A DNA stretch of 64,000 bases from Acidobacteriota bacterium (GTDB lineage: Bacteria; Acidobacteriota; Terriglobia; Terriglobales; Acidobacteriaceae). Below, in pieces: positions 20,503 to 28,363 of this stretch. How positions within the stretch are numbered: position 1 is the first letter of the stretch; each line of letters starts with the position of its first letter. Where the stretch lies: contig JAJZME010000081.1 in the NCBI GenBank assembly GCA_021803035.1, forward strand, positions 51,002-115,001, read 5' to 3'. The position numbers and the translations under genes were made by a program. The notes under the pieces are model-generated. The model worked only from the letters and a program-made list of their open reading frames with translations, was not told the origin of the DNA and ran no database searches.

Positions 20503-21813
20503 ATGGACCATAACGCGGAATCAAGCCTCGAAGTCGAACAGGCGTCCGCCGATGAACGGGTAGGGCACGTACGCTGGGTGGTATGTGCCCTGCTCTTTGC
20601 CGCCACCACGCTCAACTACATGGACCGCATGGTGCTCGGCCTGCTCAAGCCCACCATCCAGCAGAGCATCCACATGACCGAAGCCGACTACGGCTACGTC
20701 GTGGTCGCGTTTCAGATCGCCTATGCCGCCGGCATGTTGATCATGGGCCGCTTGATCGACAGGGTGGGCACGCGCATCGGGTACATGGTCGTGATGTGTA
20801 TCTGGAGCCTCTCGGCATGGGGCCATGCGCTCGCCAACTCGGTGCTGGAGTTCGGCATCGCCCGCTTCTGCCTCGGCATCGGCGAGTCCGGCAACTTCCC
20901 GGTCGCCATCAAGACCGTCGCGGAATGGTTCCCGCAAAAGGAACGGTCGCTGTCCACAGGCATCTTCAATTCCGGCACCAACCTGGGCGCAATTGTCGCG
21001 CCTCTCGCCGTCCCCTGGGTCGTGCATCTCTTCCACGGCAACTGGCACGCCGGCTTTCTCATCACCGGCGTCTTCAGCACAACCTGGATCGTGATCTGGC
21101 TCTTGTACTACCGCAAGCCGTCTGAGCATCGCAGCCTTGGCCGCGCCGAATTGAAGTACATCAACGAAGGCATGACCGAGCCGTCCAAGCCCGCCACCTC
21201 GTGGATAAAGCTGTTCGCCTACCGCCAGTCCTGGGCCTTTGTCGTCGGCAAGTTCCTCACCGATCCCATCTGGTGGTTCTATCTCTTCTGGCTGCCCTCC
21301 TATCTCTCCAGCAAGTTCCACCTCACGCTTGCCACCCTGGGACTGCCGCTGGTCGTCGTTTATACCGCCGCCACCGTGGGCAGCATCTTCGGCGGCTGGC
21401 TCCCCGCGCCTTTTATCAAGCTTGGCATGCCCGTCGCGCGCTCGCGCATGGCCGCCATGCTGATCTGCGCCTTCGCGGTGATCCCCATTTTTCTGGCCGC
21501 CTACGTGACCAACGAATGGGCCGCCGTTGGCCTTTTGAGTCTGGCTACCGCCGCGCACCAGGGGTGGTCCGCCAATCTCTTCACCACCGTATCCGATATG
21601 TTCCCGCGCACTGAAGTCGCTTCGGTCACCGGCATCGGCGGCACTGCTGGCGCCATCGGCGGCGCGCTCATCGCCGCTGCCGCGGGCCTCATTCTCCAAT
21701 ACATGCACACCTATGCGCCCCTGTTCTTCATCGCCGCCAGTGCCTACGTACTCGCATGGGTCTTTATCATCCTGCTCGCGCCAGGACTAAGAAAGGTTGA
21801 GATCGCCGCATGA
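20503..21813 (+). CDS. exuT: MFS hexuronate transporter (ExuT/ACS family)
   Basis: A 436-residue, 12-helix major facilitator of the anion:cation symporter type. Family marks include the LNYMDRMVLGLLKP first-helix segment, MGRLIDRVGTRIGY (motif A-like), LGIGESGNFPVAIKTVAEWFP (very typical of ExuT/GudP transporters) and STGIFNSGTNLGA. It likely imports glucuronate/galacturonate with protons at the inner membrane. A strong AAGGAGAATTC site lies before ATG 20503, 9 bases after uxaC. Its stop overlaps the next start by 4 bases, so the genes are translationally coupled. Substrate is inferred from operon context. Confidence 0.85.
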   Translation: MDHNAESSLEVEQASADERVGHVRWVVCALLFAATTLNYMDRMVLGLLKPTIQQSIHMTEADYGYVVVAFQIAYAAGMLIMGRLIDRVGTRIGYMVVMCIWSLSAWGHALANSVLEFGIARFCLGIGESGNFPVAIKTVAEWFPQKERSLSTGIFNSGTNLGAIVAPLAVPWVVHLFHGNWHAGFLITGVFSTTWIVIWLLYYRKPSEHRSLGRAELKYINEGMTEPSKPATSWIKLFAYRQSWAFVVGKFLTDPIWWFYLFWLPSYLSSKFHLTLATLGLPLVVVYTAATVGSIFGGWLPAPFIKLGMPVARSRMAAMLICAFAVIPIFLAAYVTNEWAAVGLLSLATAAHQGWSANLFTTVSDMFPRTEVASVTGIGGTAGAIGGALIAAAAGLILQYMHTYAPLFFIAASAYVLAWVFIILLAPGLRKVEIAA

Positions 21814-23084
21814 GTCTCTATTGCAATACCGGAAGCATTACCACCGACCTCTCGCATGAACAATTGAAGCAATTGCTCGCGGAAAGCCTCGCCAAGCTGG
21901 GGCCGCGCAACAAAGTGCTGGCCGTGCCTCCCGACCAGAGCCGCGAGCATTCGCGCGCCGGAGAACTGACCCGCTACGCCTGGGAATACTACGGCGACCG
22001 CTTCAAGGCCGTGCTGCCGTCCCTCGGCACGCACACCCCCATGCGTCCCGACCAGATCGCGCACATGTTCCCCGGCATGCCCCAGGACCTGTTCCGCGTG
22101 CACAACTGGCGCACCGAGGTCGAAACCATCGGCGAGGTCCCGGCCGAATACATCCGCGAGCAGTCTGAAGGCAAGCTTGACTACACCTGGCCCGCCCAGG
22201 TCAACAAGCTCATCGCCAGCGGCGGCTTCGATCTGATCCTTTCCATTGGCCAGGTGGTGCCGCACGAAGTCATCGGCATGGCCAACTACACCAAGAACAT
22301 CCTCGTCGGCACCGGCGGCCGCGAGGGCATCAACCGCAGCCATTACCTCGGCGCCGTCTACGGCATGGAGCGCATCATGGGCCGCGCCATCAACCCCGTG
22401 CGTAACGTGCTCAATTACGCCGCCGACAAGTTCCTCCGCAACACTCCTATCGTTTACGTTCACACCGTCGTCGGCCGCAAGCCCGATGGCGGACTGGCCG
22501 TGCGCGGCCTCTTCATCGGCGACGACATCGACTGCTTCCTCAAAGCCTCCGAGCTGAGCCTCAAGGTCAACTTCGAAATGGTCGACGAGCCCATCAAAAA
22601 GGCCGTCGTCTTCCTCGATCCTTCCGAGTTCCACAGCACCTGGATCGGCAACAAGGCCATCTACCGCACCCGCATGGCGCTGGCCGACGGCGCGCAGTTG
22701 ATCGTCCTCGCCCCCGGCGTGCACGAGTTCGGCGAAGACAAGGGCATCGACAAGCTGATCCGCAAGTACGGCTACCGCGGCACGCCCGCTACGCTGGAAG
22801 CGGTGCGCAACAATCCCGACCTGGGCAGCGATCTGAGCGCCGCCGCGCACCTCATTCACGGCTCATCCGAGGGCAGGTTCACCATCACCTGGTGCCCCGC
22901 GCATCTCAGCAAGGATGAGGTGGAAAGCGTCGGCTTCGAGTACGGCGATCTGAACACCATGCTCAAGCGCTACGACCCGGCCAGGCTCGACCACGGTTAC
23001 AATAAAGTCGATGGCGAAGAAATTTTCTTCGTCGCCAACCCGGGATTGGGTCTGTGGGCACATCGCAGCCGCTTTGAAAGCTGA
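21810..23084 (+). CDS. larA: LarA-family nickel-pincer-nucleotide racemase/epimerase, probable aldonate 2-epimerase
   Basis: The 424-residue protein belongs to the lactate racemase (LarA, DUF2088) superfamily. Candidate cofactor and catalytic residues are H75 (SLGTHTP), H152 (VVPHEV), K162 (NYTKN) and H178 (NRSHYLG). The H152-K162-H178 spacing (10 and 16) equals that of H174-K184-H200 in Lactobacillus LarA, so the Lys that carries the nickel-pincer nucleotide appears intact. Known LarA homologues include a D-gluconate 2-epimerase. Its position between a uronate transporter and a reductase-type SDR points to an aldonate such as mannonate/gluconate rather than lactate. No larB, larC or larE maturation gene is in the window. 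The start overlaps the transporter stop (ATGA). Confidence 0.8.
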   Translation: MSLYCNTGSITTDLSHEQLKQLLAESLAKLGPRNKVLAVPPDQSREHSRAGELTRYAWEYYGDRFKAVLPSLGTHTPMRPDQIAHMFPGMPQDLFRVHNWRTEVETIGEVPAEYIREQSEGKLDYTWPAQVNKLIASGGFDLILSIGQVVPHEVIGMANYTKNILVGTGGREGINRSHYLGAVYGMERIMGRAINPVRNVLNYAADKFLRNTPIVYVHTVVGRKPDGGLAVRGLFIGDDIDCFLKASELSLKVNFEMVDEPIKKAVVFLDPSEFHSTWIGNKAIYRTRMALADGAQLIVLAPGVHEFGEDKGIDKLIRKYGYRGTPATLEAVRNNPDLGSDLSAAAHLIHGSSEGRFTITWCPAHLSKDEVESVGFEYGDLNTMLKRYDPARLDHGYNKVDGEEIFFVANPGLGLWAHRSRFES

Positions 23085-23159
23085 TCGATACGGCCTTTGC
23101 AGCTCAGCACGTCAGGCTTGTATTCCGGCAACTTCCCCTGCCGATTGAATGGAGAAACC

Positions 23160-23936
23160 ATGGCGTCTGAGCTTCTCAGCCTTGAGGGCAAAACTGCGGT
23201 TGTAACAGGTGGAACCTCCGGCATCGGCCTTGCGTTGAGCCTCGGCCTCGCGCAGGCCGGCGCCGATGTCGTCGCCACGGCGCGCCGCCAGGAACAGGTC
23301 GATTCCGCCGCCGCCGAAATTGAAGCACTGGGCCGCAAAACCCTCCGCGTGGCCTCCGATGTCTGCGACCGCGCCTCGCTTGAGGCGCTCGCCCGCGCCA
23401 CCGTCGACGCCTTCGGCAAAGTCGACATCCTCGTCAACTGCGCCGGCATCATCCGCCGCACGCCCACGCTCACGCTCCCTGAAGAAGAGTGGACCAGCAT
23501 CCTCAACACCAATCTCACCGGAACGCTGCGCGCCTGCCAGGTCTTCGGCAAGCCCATGCTCGAGCGTGGTTACGGCCGCATCATCAACATCGCTTCGCTC
23601 AACAGCTTCGTCGCGCTCACTGAAGTGGCCGCCTACGCCGCCAGCAAGGCCGGCGTCGCCTCGCTCACGCGTTCGCTTGCCGTCGAGTGGTCGAAAAAGG
23701 GCATCACCGTCAACGCCATCGCCCCCGGCGTCTTCATCACCGAGCTGAATGAAAAGCTGCTCAACAGCACCCCCCGCGGTCAGGAACTGCTCATGCGCAC
23801 GCCCATGGGCCGCTTCGGCAAAACCGAAGAGCTGATCGGCGCCGCGGTCTTCCTCGCCTCGGACAGCGCCTCCTTCGTCACCGGCCAGATCCTCGCCGTC
23901 GACGGCGGCTTCCTCGCCAGCGGAGTCAATCAGTAA
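23160..23936 (+). CDS. SDR oxidoreductase, uronate-pathway (fructuronate reductase or KduD type)
   Basis: A 258-residue classical short-chain dehydrogenase: cofactor motif TGGTSGIG (about 16-23), NCAGI, Ser146, Tyr159 and Lys163 (YAASK). It resembles KduD and the SDR-type mannonate oxidoreductase known from Bacillus (UxuB/YjmF). Two jobs fit: reduction of fructuronate/tagaturonate made by UxaC, or of 2,5-diketo-3-deoxygluconate made by KduI. GGAGAAACC precedes ATG 23160, 75 bases after the larA-like gene. Its last 7 bases overlap the convergent ubiD gene. Substrate cannot be decided from sequence. Confidence 0.82.
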   Translation: MASELLSLEGKTAVVTGGTSGIGLALSLGLAQAGADVVATARRQEQVDSAAAEIEALGRKTLRVASDVCDRASLEALARATVDAFGKVDILVNCAGIIRRTPTLTLPEEEWTSILNTNLTGTLRACQVFGKPMLERGYGRIINIASLNSFVALTEVAAYAASKAGVASLTRSLAVEWSKKGITVNAIAPGVFITELNEKLLNSTPRGQELLMRTPMGRFGKTEELIGAAVFLASDSASFVTGQILAVDGGFLASGVNQ

Positions 23937-25675
23937 AGCAGCTTCTCCCAGATCGCATCCACCCGCGCCCGGGTCGCCGCATCCATCTCGATCATCGCCG
24001 GCCACGGCCGCTCAAAGCCCTCGGCCCGCCACTTCCGCGTGGCGTCAATACCCATCTTCGAGCCGTAGTTGGGCAGCCGCGAAGCATGGTCCAGCGAATC
24101 CACCGGCCCCAGCGTGAACTGAATGTCGCGCTCCGGGTCGATGTTGTTGGTCACCCGCAGCACCACTTCCGCCAGATCCTGCACGTCGCAATCCTCATCC
24201 ACCACCACAATGCACTTGGTAAACATCGCCTGCCCCAGTGACCAGATGGCGTTCATCACCTTGCGCGCCTGCCCCGCATAGCTCTTGCGGATCGACACGA
24301 TCATCAGGTTATGAAACACCGCCTCGGGCGGCAGATGAACATCCACCAGCTCCGGAATCGTCATCTTCATCGCCGGCAGAAAGATCCGCTCCACGGCCTT
24401 GCCCATCCATGCATCTTCCATCGGCGGCTTGCCCACAATCGTCGCCGCATAGATCGGATTCTTCCGGTGTGTCACGCACGTCAGGTGAAAGACCGGGTAG
24501 TCGTCCATCAGCGTGTAAAAGCCCGTGTGGTCGCCGAACGGCCCCTCCGCGCGCAGCTCGCCCAGTTCCACATAGCCCTCCAGCACAATCTCCGCCTGCG
24601 CCGGAACCTCCAGATCCACCGTCTCGCACTTCACAATCTCCACCGGCTTGCCCCGCAAGAATCCCGCGATCAAAAACTCCTCCACCTCCGGCGGCGCCGG
24701 CACAATGGCTGAAAAAGTCGTCGCCGGGTCCGTCCCGATGGCCACCGCAACCTCCAGCCGCGATCCCTTCACATTGCCCAGCGCCACCTGCGGCAGCCCG
24801 CCAACCGGCCCCTCCGGAATTGCCGCCGCGCCGCCCGCCGACTCCGCCATCGCCGCCACCCGCGCCGCCTCCGGGCTCATCGCGCCGCGCGCCGCCGCAT
24901 CCGCCGCCGCCGCCCGGCGCAGCGCCTCGCGATAATGTTCCGCGGCCACCTTCTGCCGCTGCCAGTGCATCCCCGTGGTCTGCCCGTCGAACACCTGCAT
25001 CCGGTACATGCCGATATTGCGCTTGCCCGTGCGCGGATCGCGCGTATGCACGCACGGCAGGGTAATAAACCGCCCCCCGTCGTGCGGCCAGCACTTGAGA
25101 ACAGGGAACTGGTTCAGGTCGAAGCCCTCGCGCAGAATCACCTCTTTGCACGCGGCATCCTTCGCGCTCACCGTCTTCGGAAACGCCGCTGTCAGCGCGC
25201 CGAGCTGCGGCAGCATCTTCAGCTTGTCCATCAGCCCTTCCGGCGCCTTCACGTTCATCAGCCCATGAATGCGCTCCGCGATCTCATCCAGCCGCTCCAC
25301 GCCCAGCGCCAGCGCCATGCGCCGCTCGCTGCCAAACTGGTTGATCAGCACCTTGTGCCCCGGATGGCCCTTCACATTCTCAAACAGCAACGCCGGCCCG
25401 CCCGGCGCATAGGCCGCGTGCGCATCAGGCTGGGGCGACCCATCCTTGCCGCGCTCCGTGCGAAAACGCTGCGAACCCGCGGCGCCCGAACCCGCTCCAG
25501 CCCGGCTTCCCATCTTGCTCACGCGGTCGGTGATCTCGGTAATTTCCAGCTCCGGCGAAACCTCTTCACGGATGCGCTTCAGCTCGCCCTGCTTTTCCAG
25601 TGCCTGGATCCATTCGCGTAAATCGTTGTATGCCAAGAACGTGCTCTCCTGTCCAAATAACCGTTCCTCACTCAT
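23930..25675 (-). CDS. ubiD: UbiD-family prenylated-FMN decarboxylase
   Basis: A 581-residue UbiD-type (de)carboxylase, an enzyme class that needs prenylated FMN supplied by a UbiX partner (not in this window). Recognisable pieces are LRIREEV-like N-terminal segments, PVLKCWPHDGGRFITLP, GMYRMQVFDGQTTGMHW, VEIVKCETVDLEVPA, EGPFGDHTGFY (the EGPxGDHTG active-site loop) and YGSKMGIDATRKW. Two Ala/Gly-rich insertions, at about residues 55-85 and 245-290, make it longer than the usual about 490-510. It could serve quinone synthesis or degradation of an aromatic acid. The start at 25675 is chosen over 25732 because family homology begins there. Confidence 0.85.
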   Translation of the reverse strand: MSEERLFGQESTFLAYNDLREWIQALEKQGELKRIREEVSPELEITEITDRVSKMGSRAGAGSGAAGSQRFRTERGKDGSPQPDAHAAYAPGGPALLFENVKGHPGHKVLINQFGSERRMALALGVERLDEIAERIHGLMNVKAPEGLMDKLKMLPQLGALTAAFPKTVSAKDAACKEVILREGFDLNQFPVLKCWPHDGGRFITLPCVHTRDPRTGKRNIGMYRMQVFDGQTTGMHWQRQKVAAEHYREALRRAAAADAAARGAMSPEAARVAAMAESAGGAAAIPEGPVGGLPQVALGNVKGSRLEVAVAIGTDPATTFSAIVPAPPEVEEFLIAGFLRGKPVEIVKCETVDLEVPAQAEIVLEGYVELGELRAEGPFGDHTGFYTLMDDYPVFHLTCVTHRKNPIYAATIVGKPPMEDAWMGKAVERIFLPAMKMTIPELVDVHLPPEAVFHNLMIVSIRKSYAGQARKVMNAIWSLGQAMFTKCIVVVDEDCDVQDLAEVVLRVTNNIDPERDIQFTLGPVDSLDHASRLPNYGSKMGIDATRKWRAEGFERPWPAMIEMDAATRARVDAIWEKLLY

Positions 25676-25932
25676 ACTAAGGCTTCCCGCTGCGCCTCTC
25701 GGTGCCGGCCTCTGCGCCGCCATCGGCGGCAAACTCCAGGTTTATGTAATCTTGATGGGCCCACAACTGAGGGCGCCCTTCGATGGTCTGGGAATAAAGC
25801 GAAAATAAGGCTGCGCCAGCCCAGGAGTGATGTTTTCCTCTAGCTGCTGTTTTTAGCTGCTAAGGGAAAAAGCTGAAACGGGGCCCCCTGCGGCAGGTCT
25901 TCGTCGACGGGGTGAAGAATCGAGATATCATC

Positions 25933-26223
25933 ATGAGTATGGCAGTGACCCACATCTCGGAAGACGAAGCGATCCGCGACATCAAGGGCCTTTTGGCCCG
26001 CGCCTATCTGGGCGAAGAGATCGTCATCGAAAAGGACGCTGCGCCGGCCATCGTGCTGCGCAAGGCCGCACCGCCGCGCCGTTCCATCTCCGAATCCATC
26101 GCCCTGGCCGAGGCCCGCACGCGGGAACTCGGCTATAAGCCGGTGATGGATGCCGGGTTCGCCGCCGACCTCGAAGAGATCATCCGCAACCGCAAGCCGC
26201 GCGATACGTCGGCGTGGGAATAG
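25933..26223 (+). CDS. Antitoxin of a VapBC-type pair (Phd/YefM-like)
   Basis: A 96-residue protein whose first half (ISEDEAIRDIKGLLARAYLGEEIVIEKD, followed by APAIVLR) matches the small DNA-binding antitoxins of the Phd/YefM group. The Arg/Asp-rich C-terminal tail would bind and inhibit the toxin. The toxin gene starts 4 bases after its stop, a standard toxin-antitoxin layout, and the pair probably represses its own promoter. Start choice is uncertain: GTG 25912, ATG 25933 and ATG 25939 are all in frame, without a decisive ribosome site. Confidence 0.75.
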   Translation: MSMAVTHISEDEAIRDIKGLLARAYLGEEIVIEKDAAPAIVLRKAAPPRRSISESIALAEARTRELGYKPVMDAGFAADLEEIIRNRKPRDTSAWE

Positions 26224-26227
26224 TCCG

Positions 26228-26641
26228 GTGGGCCTGATCCTCGATACCAGCATCCTGATCGAAAGCGAACGGCGCGGCGAGGGCGTCGAAGACATCCTTC
26301 GCCGGATACGAGCCGCGCATGGCGAGATCGATGTCGCGCTCTCTACCGTCAGCGTCGTGGAACTGACGCACGGGATCTATCGCGCCAAAACCGACGCCGA
26401 CCGCACACGGCGGCGCGTCTTCGCCGAGGGCGTCTTCCACGACCTGATCGTGCATCCCATGACGCTCGAAATCGCCCAGCTTGCCGGACGCGTCGAAGGC
26501 GAGCAAGCGGCCCAGGGAATCACCATCGACTTCGAGGACCTTGTGATCGGTGTTACGGCCTTGCATCTCGGCTTCGATGTCGCCACGATCAACATGAAGC
26601 ACTTCCAGCACATCCCCGGTCTCAATGTGGTCACGATCTGA
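26228..26641 (+). CDS. vapC: PIN-domain toxin ribonuclease, VapC family
   Basis: A 137-residue PIN-domain protein starting at GTG behind GGGAA. It has the acidic active-site pieces LDTSILIE (first Asp), SVVELTHG (Glu), IDFEDLVIG (Asp) and the C-terminal TINMKHFQHIPGL segment, where Asn stands in the fourth position as in many VapC proteins. VapC toxins cleave tRNA or rRNA when free of antitoxin. Length and position directly after an antitoxin gene support the call. A terminator-like hairpin lies 84 bases downstream. Confidence 0.85.
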   Translation: MGLILDTSILIESERRGEGVEDILRRIRAAHGEIDVALSTVSVVELTHGIYRAKTDADRTRRRVFAEGVFHDLIVHPMTLEIAQLAGRVEGEQAAQGITIDFEDLVIGVTALHLGFDVATINMKHFQHIPGLNVVTI

Positions 26642-26724
26642 GAGAATCTTCCTTCCTCAGCCACCGGCTTTAGCTGGCCCGTGGCCACGGTCCCACTGAC
26701 GATTTCAAACGGGGATGAGGGTGC

Positions 26725-26759
26725 CCCCGGTCTCTCGCTGTTGACGGAGACCGGGGTTT
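26725..26759 (+). terminator. Terminator of the vapBC operon
   Basis: A perfect 10-bp stem CCCCGGTCTC/GAGACCGGGG with a 12-base loop followed by TTTA. It lies downstream of vapC on the plus strand. Confidence 0.65.
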
Positions 26760-26930
26760 AGGCAGGTTGAGGATCACGCGACGATGACGGCGGCTGGCCG
26801 TGCATCCCACTCACGTTTATTTGACAGTCAGATCCACCACAAAATGGGGAGCTCCGTCCTGGCTCTGCTGGTCAGGGCAGCGACCACGCTTCCAAACCAG
26901 GCTGTCGCTTCAGGAAGACGATCAGCCAAA

Positions 26931-27190
26931 GTCAAGCCCCCTGCGCCCCAACCTCCGCGAATCCATCAACTTACATTTGCAGGGAATTTCCGCCTCTCCG
27001 CACATAATAGAACCATTAACGCTTCCAGAAAGCCAGCCCGGGGAGAACACCAGCATGACCGAGCACACCCATTTCGTATTCCGCTCAGGGATCGCACAGC
27101 ATGCGCCGCAAGCCCAAACGAATGGCAAACGCACCCACCCCCCTATAAATATTTTCTTTTCCACAGAATTTTTTGCAGGCAATTTCGTGC
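26931..27190. repeat. Dispersed repeat, copy A (partner at 57602-57912)
   Basis: The 5' block (26931-27063) and the 3' block (about 27131-27180) align closely with a second locus 30 kb away. Shared landmarks are GTCAAGCCC, TTGCAGG(G/T)AATTTCCGCC, ATAATAGAACCAT, CCAGCCC, GGAGAACAC, ATGACCGAG, a run of C, TATAAAT and TTTTCTTTTCCACAGAATTT. The middle is variable (about 75 bases here, about 130 in copy B). Both lie in intergenic space. It could be the duplicated leader and start of a lost gene, or a non-coding RNA. Confidence 0.75.
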
Positions 27191-27223
27191 CGCGCACAAA
27201 TGCGAAGGGTCATCCTGCCGGAA

Positions 27224-28201
27224 TCATGATCTGCCTTGCCCGGCAACCACTTTGGACGCTCCCGCCGGCTGCACCGCATCCAGCGGGAACCCCAGCCGCT
27301 TCCACTCATCGAAGCCGCCGCGCAGTGAGCGCACGCGTTCAATGCCCAGCCTGTGCAGGGTCAGGGCTGTTCGGGCCGCCGTAGCCTCGCTCGGGCAAGT
27401 GCAAAAGAGCACCACCTCGCGGTCGCGCGGAATCTCTTGGTGCCGCGCCGCAAGCGACTCCGGCGAAAAGTGTACCGCGCCGGGCAGCGTAAACGGATCA
27501 GGCAGCAGCTCCAGCGGATGGCGCAGATCCACGATGTACACATCCTCGCCCGCGTCGAGCTGCTTCTTCAGTTCTTCCGGCTCCAGCCGTGCCGCCGCCA
27601 GGTCCTTCAGGATCATCCGCCGGCGTACCAGACGCCAGACGATAAATCCCGCCACGCCTATCGCCAGCAGCGCCAGCCAGAACTGCCCGGCCCAATCCAG
27701 CAGCCGGGGCTCGCGCTTCAGCACGTCGCCGAAGAACCGGCCCAGACCCAGCACCGCTCCCACCCACAACACCGCGCCCAGCCCGTCGAAAACCAGAAAC
27801 GAGCCGAAGCTCATCCCGTTCTCACCGGCAATCGGCGGAGCCAGCGTCGCCAGCGCCGGCACAAACTTCGCCACCACCAGCGTCACCGCGCGGCGGCGGC
27901 CAAAGGAGTTTTGTGTACGCCGGACGCAGGTTGTCGGCTCCAGCGACAGCTTGCAAAGCAGCCGCAGCACCGAGTGCCCGTACCGGCGCCCGATGAAGTA
28001 CCACACGCTGTCGGCCACCAGCGAACCGGCCAGCCCGGCCACCAGCGCCAGTCCAAAGCTGATCTGCCGGTCCGCCGACAGCGCCCCGGCCGCCACCAGC
28101 ACCGGCGCCGCCGGCAACGGTATGCCGAGCTGCTCTACCAACATCCAGGCAAAGAGCAGCACGTAACCATACATCAGCAGGATGTTTGTGGGCACTTCCA
28201 T
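27224..28201 (-). CDS. DedA-family membrane protein fused to a rhodanese domain
   Basis: Residues about 1-195 are a DedA/VTT-type membrane domain: QLGIPLPAAPVLVAAGAL, GSLVADSVWYFIGRRYG, KFVPALATLAPPIAG (the conserved arginine region is altered to K-FVP) and further helices. Residues about 205-310 are a cytoplasmic rhodanese domain with DVYIVDLRHP, the Cys loop LFCTCPSEA (Cys267, and Cys269 close by) and RSLRGGFDEWKRLG. DedA proteins act in lipid flipping and membrane homeostasis; rhodaneses transfer sulfane sulfur or sense redox. The 325-residue fusion may couple the two. No strong ribosome site is seen before ATG 28201. It is on the same strand as the PBP gene but a separate unit. Confidence 0.85.
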   Translation of the reverse strand: MEVPTNILLMYGYVLLFAWMLVEQLGIPLPAAPVLVAAGALSADRQISFGLALVAGLAGSLVADSVWYFIGRRYGHSVLRLLCKLSLEPTTCVRRTQNSFGRRRAVTLVVAKFVPALATLAPPIAGENGMSFGSFLVFDGLGAVLWVGAVLGLGRFFGDVLKREPRLLDWAGQFWLALLAIGVAGFIVWRLVRRRMILKDLAAARLEPEELKKQLDAGEDVYIVDLRHPLELLPDPFTLPGAVHFSPESLAARHQEIPRDREVVLFCTCPSEATAARTALTLHRLGIERVRSLRGGFDEWKRLGFPLDAVQPAGASKVVAGQGRS

Positions 28202-28363
28202 CAGGAATTCACTTCGGGCCCGCGGGATAGTCAGAGTACCTGCACACTTTGACGGCAGTCAGCTCAAAAATACTGCAGGACATCTCGCTTTATCGGATGT
28301 TTCAGGGCAGGATTCGGTGCAAACCTTCTTGCGCTGGCCACCGCGCTGGTGCACGGGCAGCCC

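Larger units (their letters stand above)
26642..27223. other. Non-coding interval with terminator and dispersed repeat copy A
   Basis: About 580 bases between vapC and the DedA-like gene. The left part holds the hairpin at 26725-26759. The right part is one copy of a two-copy repeat (26931-27190). Open frames seen on either strand here do not resemble known proteins and differ between the two repeat copies, so none is annotated. Confidence 0.55.

Noticed and set aside
23112..24005. Minus-strand frame of 297 codons over the SDR gene
   Set aside because: Gly/Asp/Glu-rich antisense of an intact SDR with all catalytic residues.
26784..28252. Long plus-strand frames over the DedA-rhodanese gene
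   Set aside because: Ser/Arg/Pro-rich antisense frames; the minus-strand protein has clear membrane helices and a rhodanese loop.
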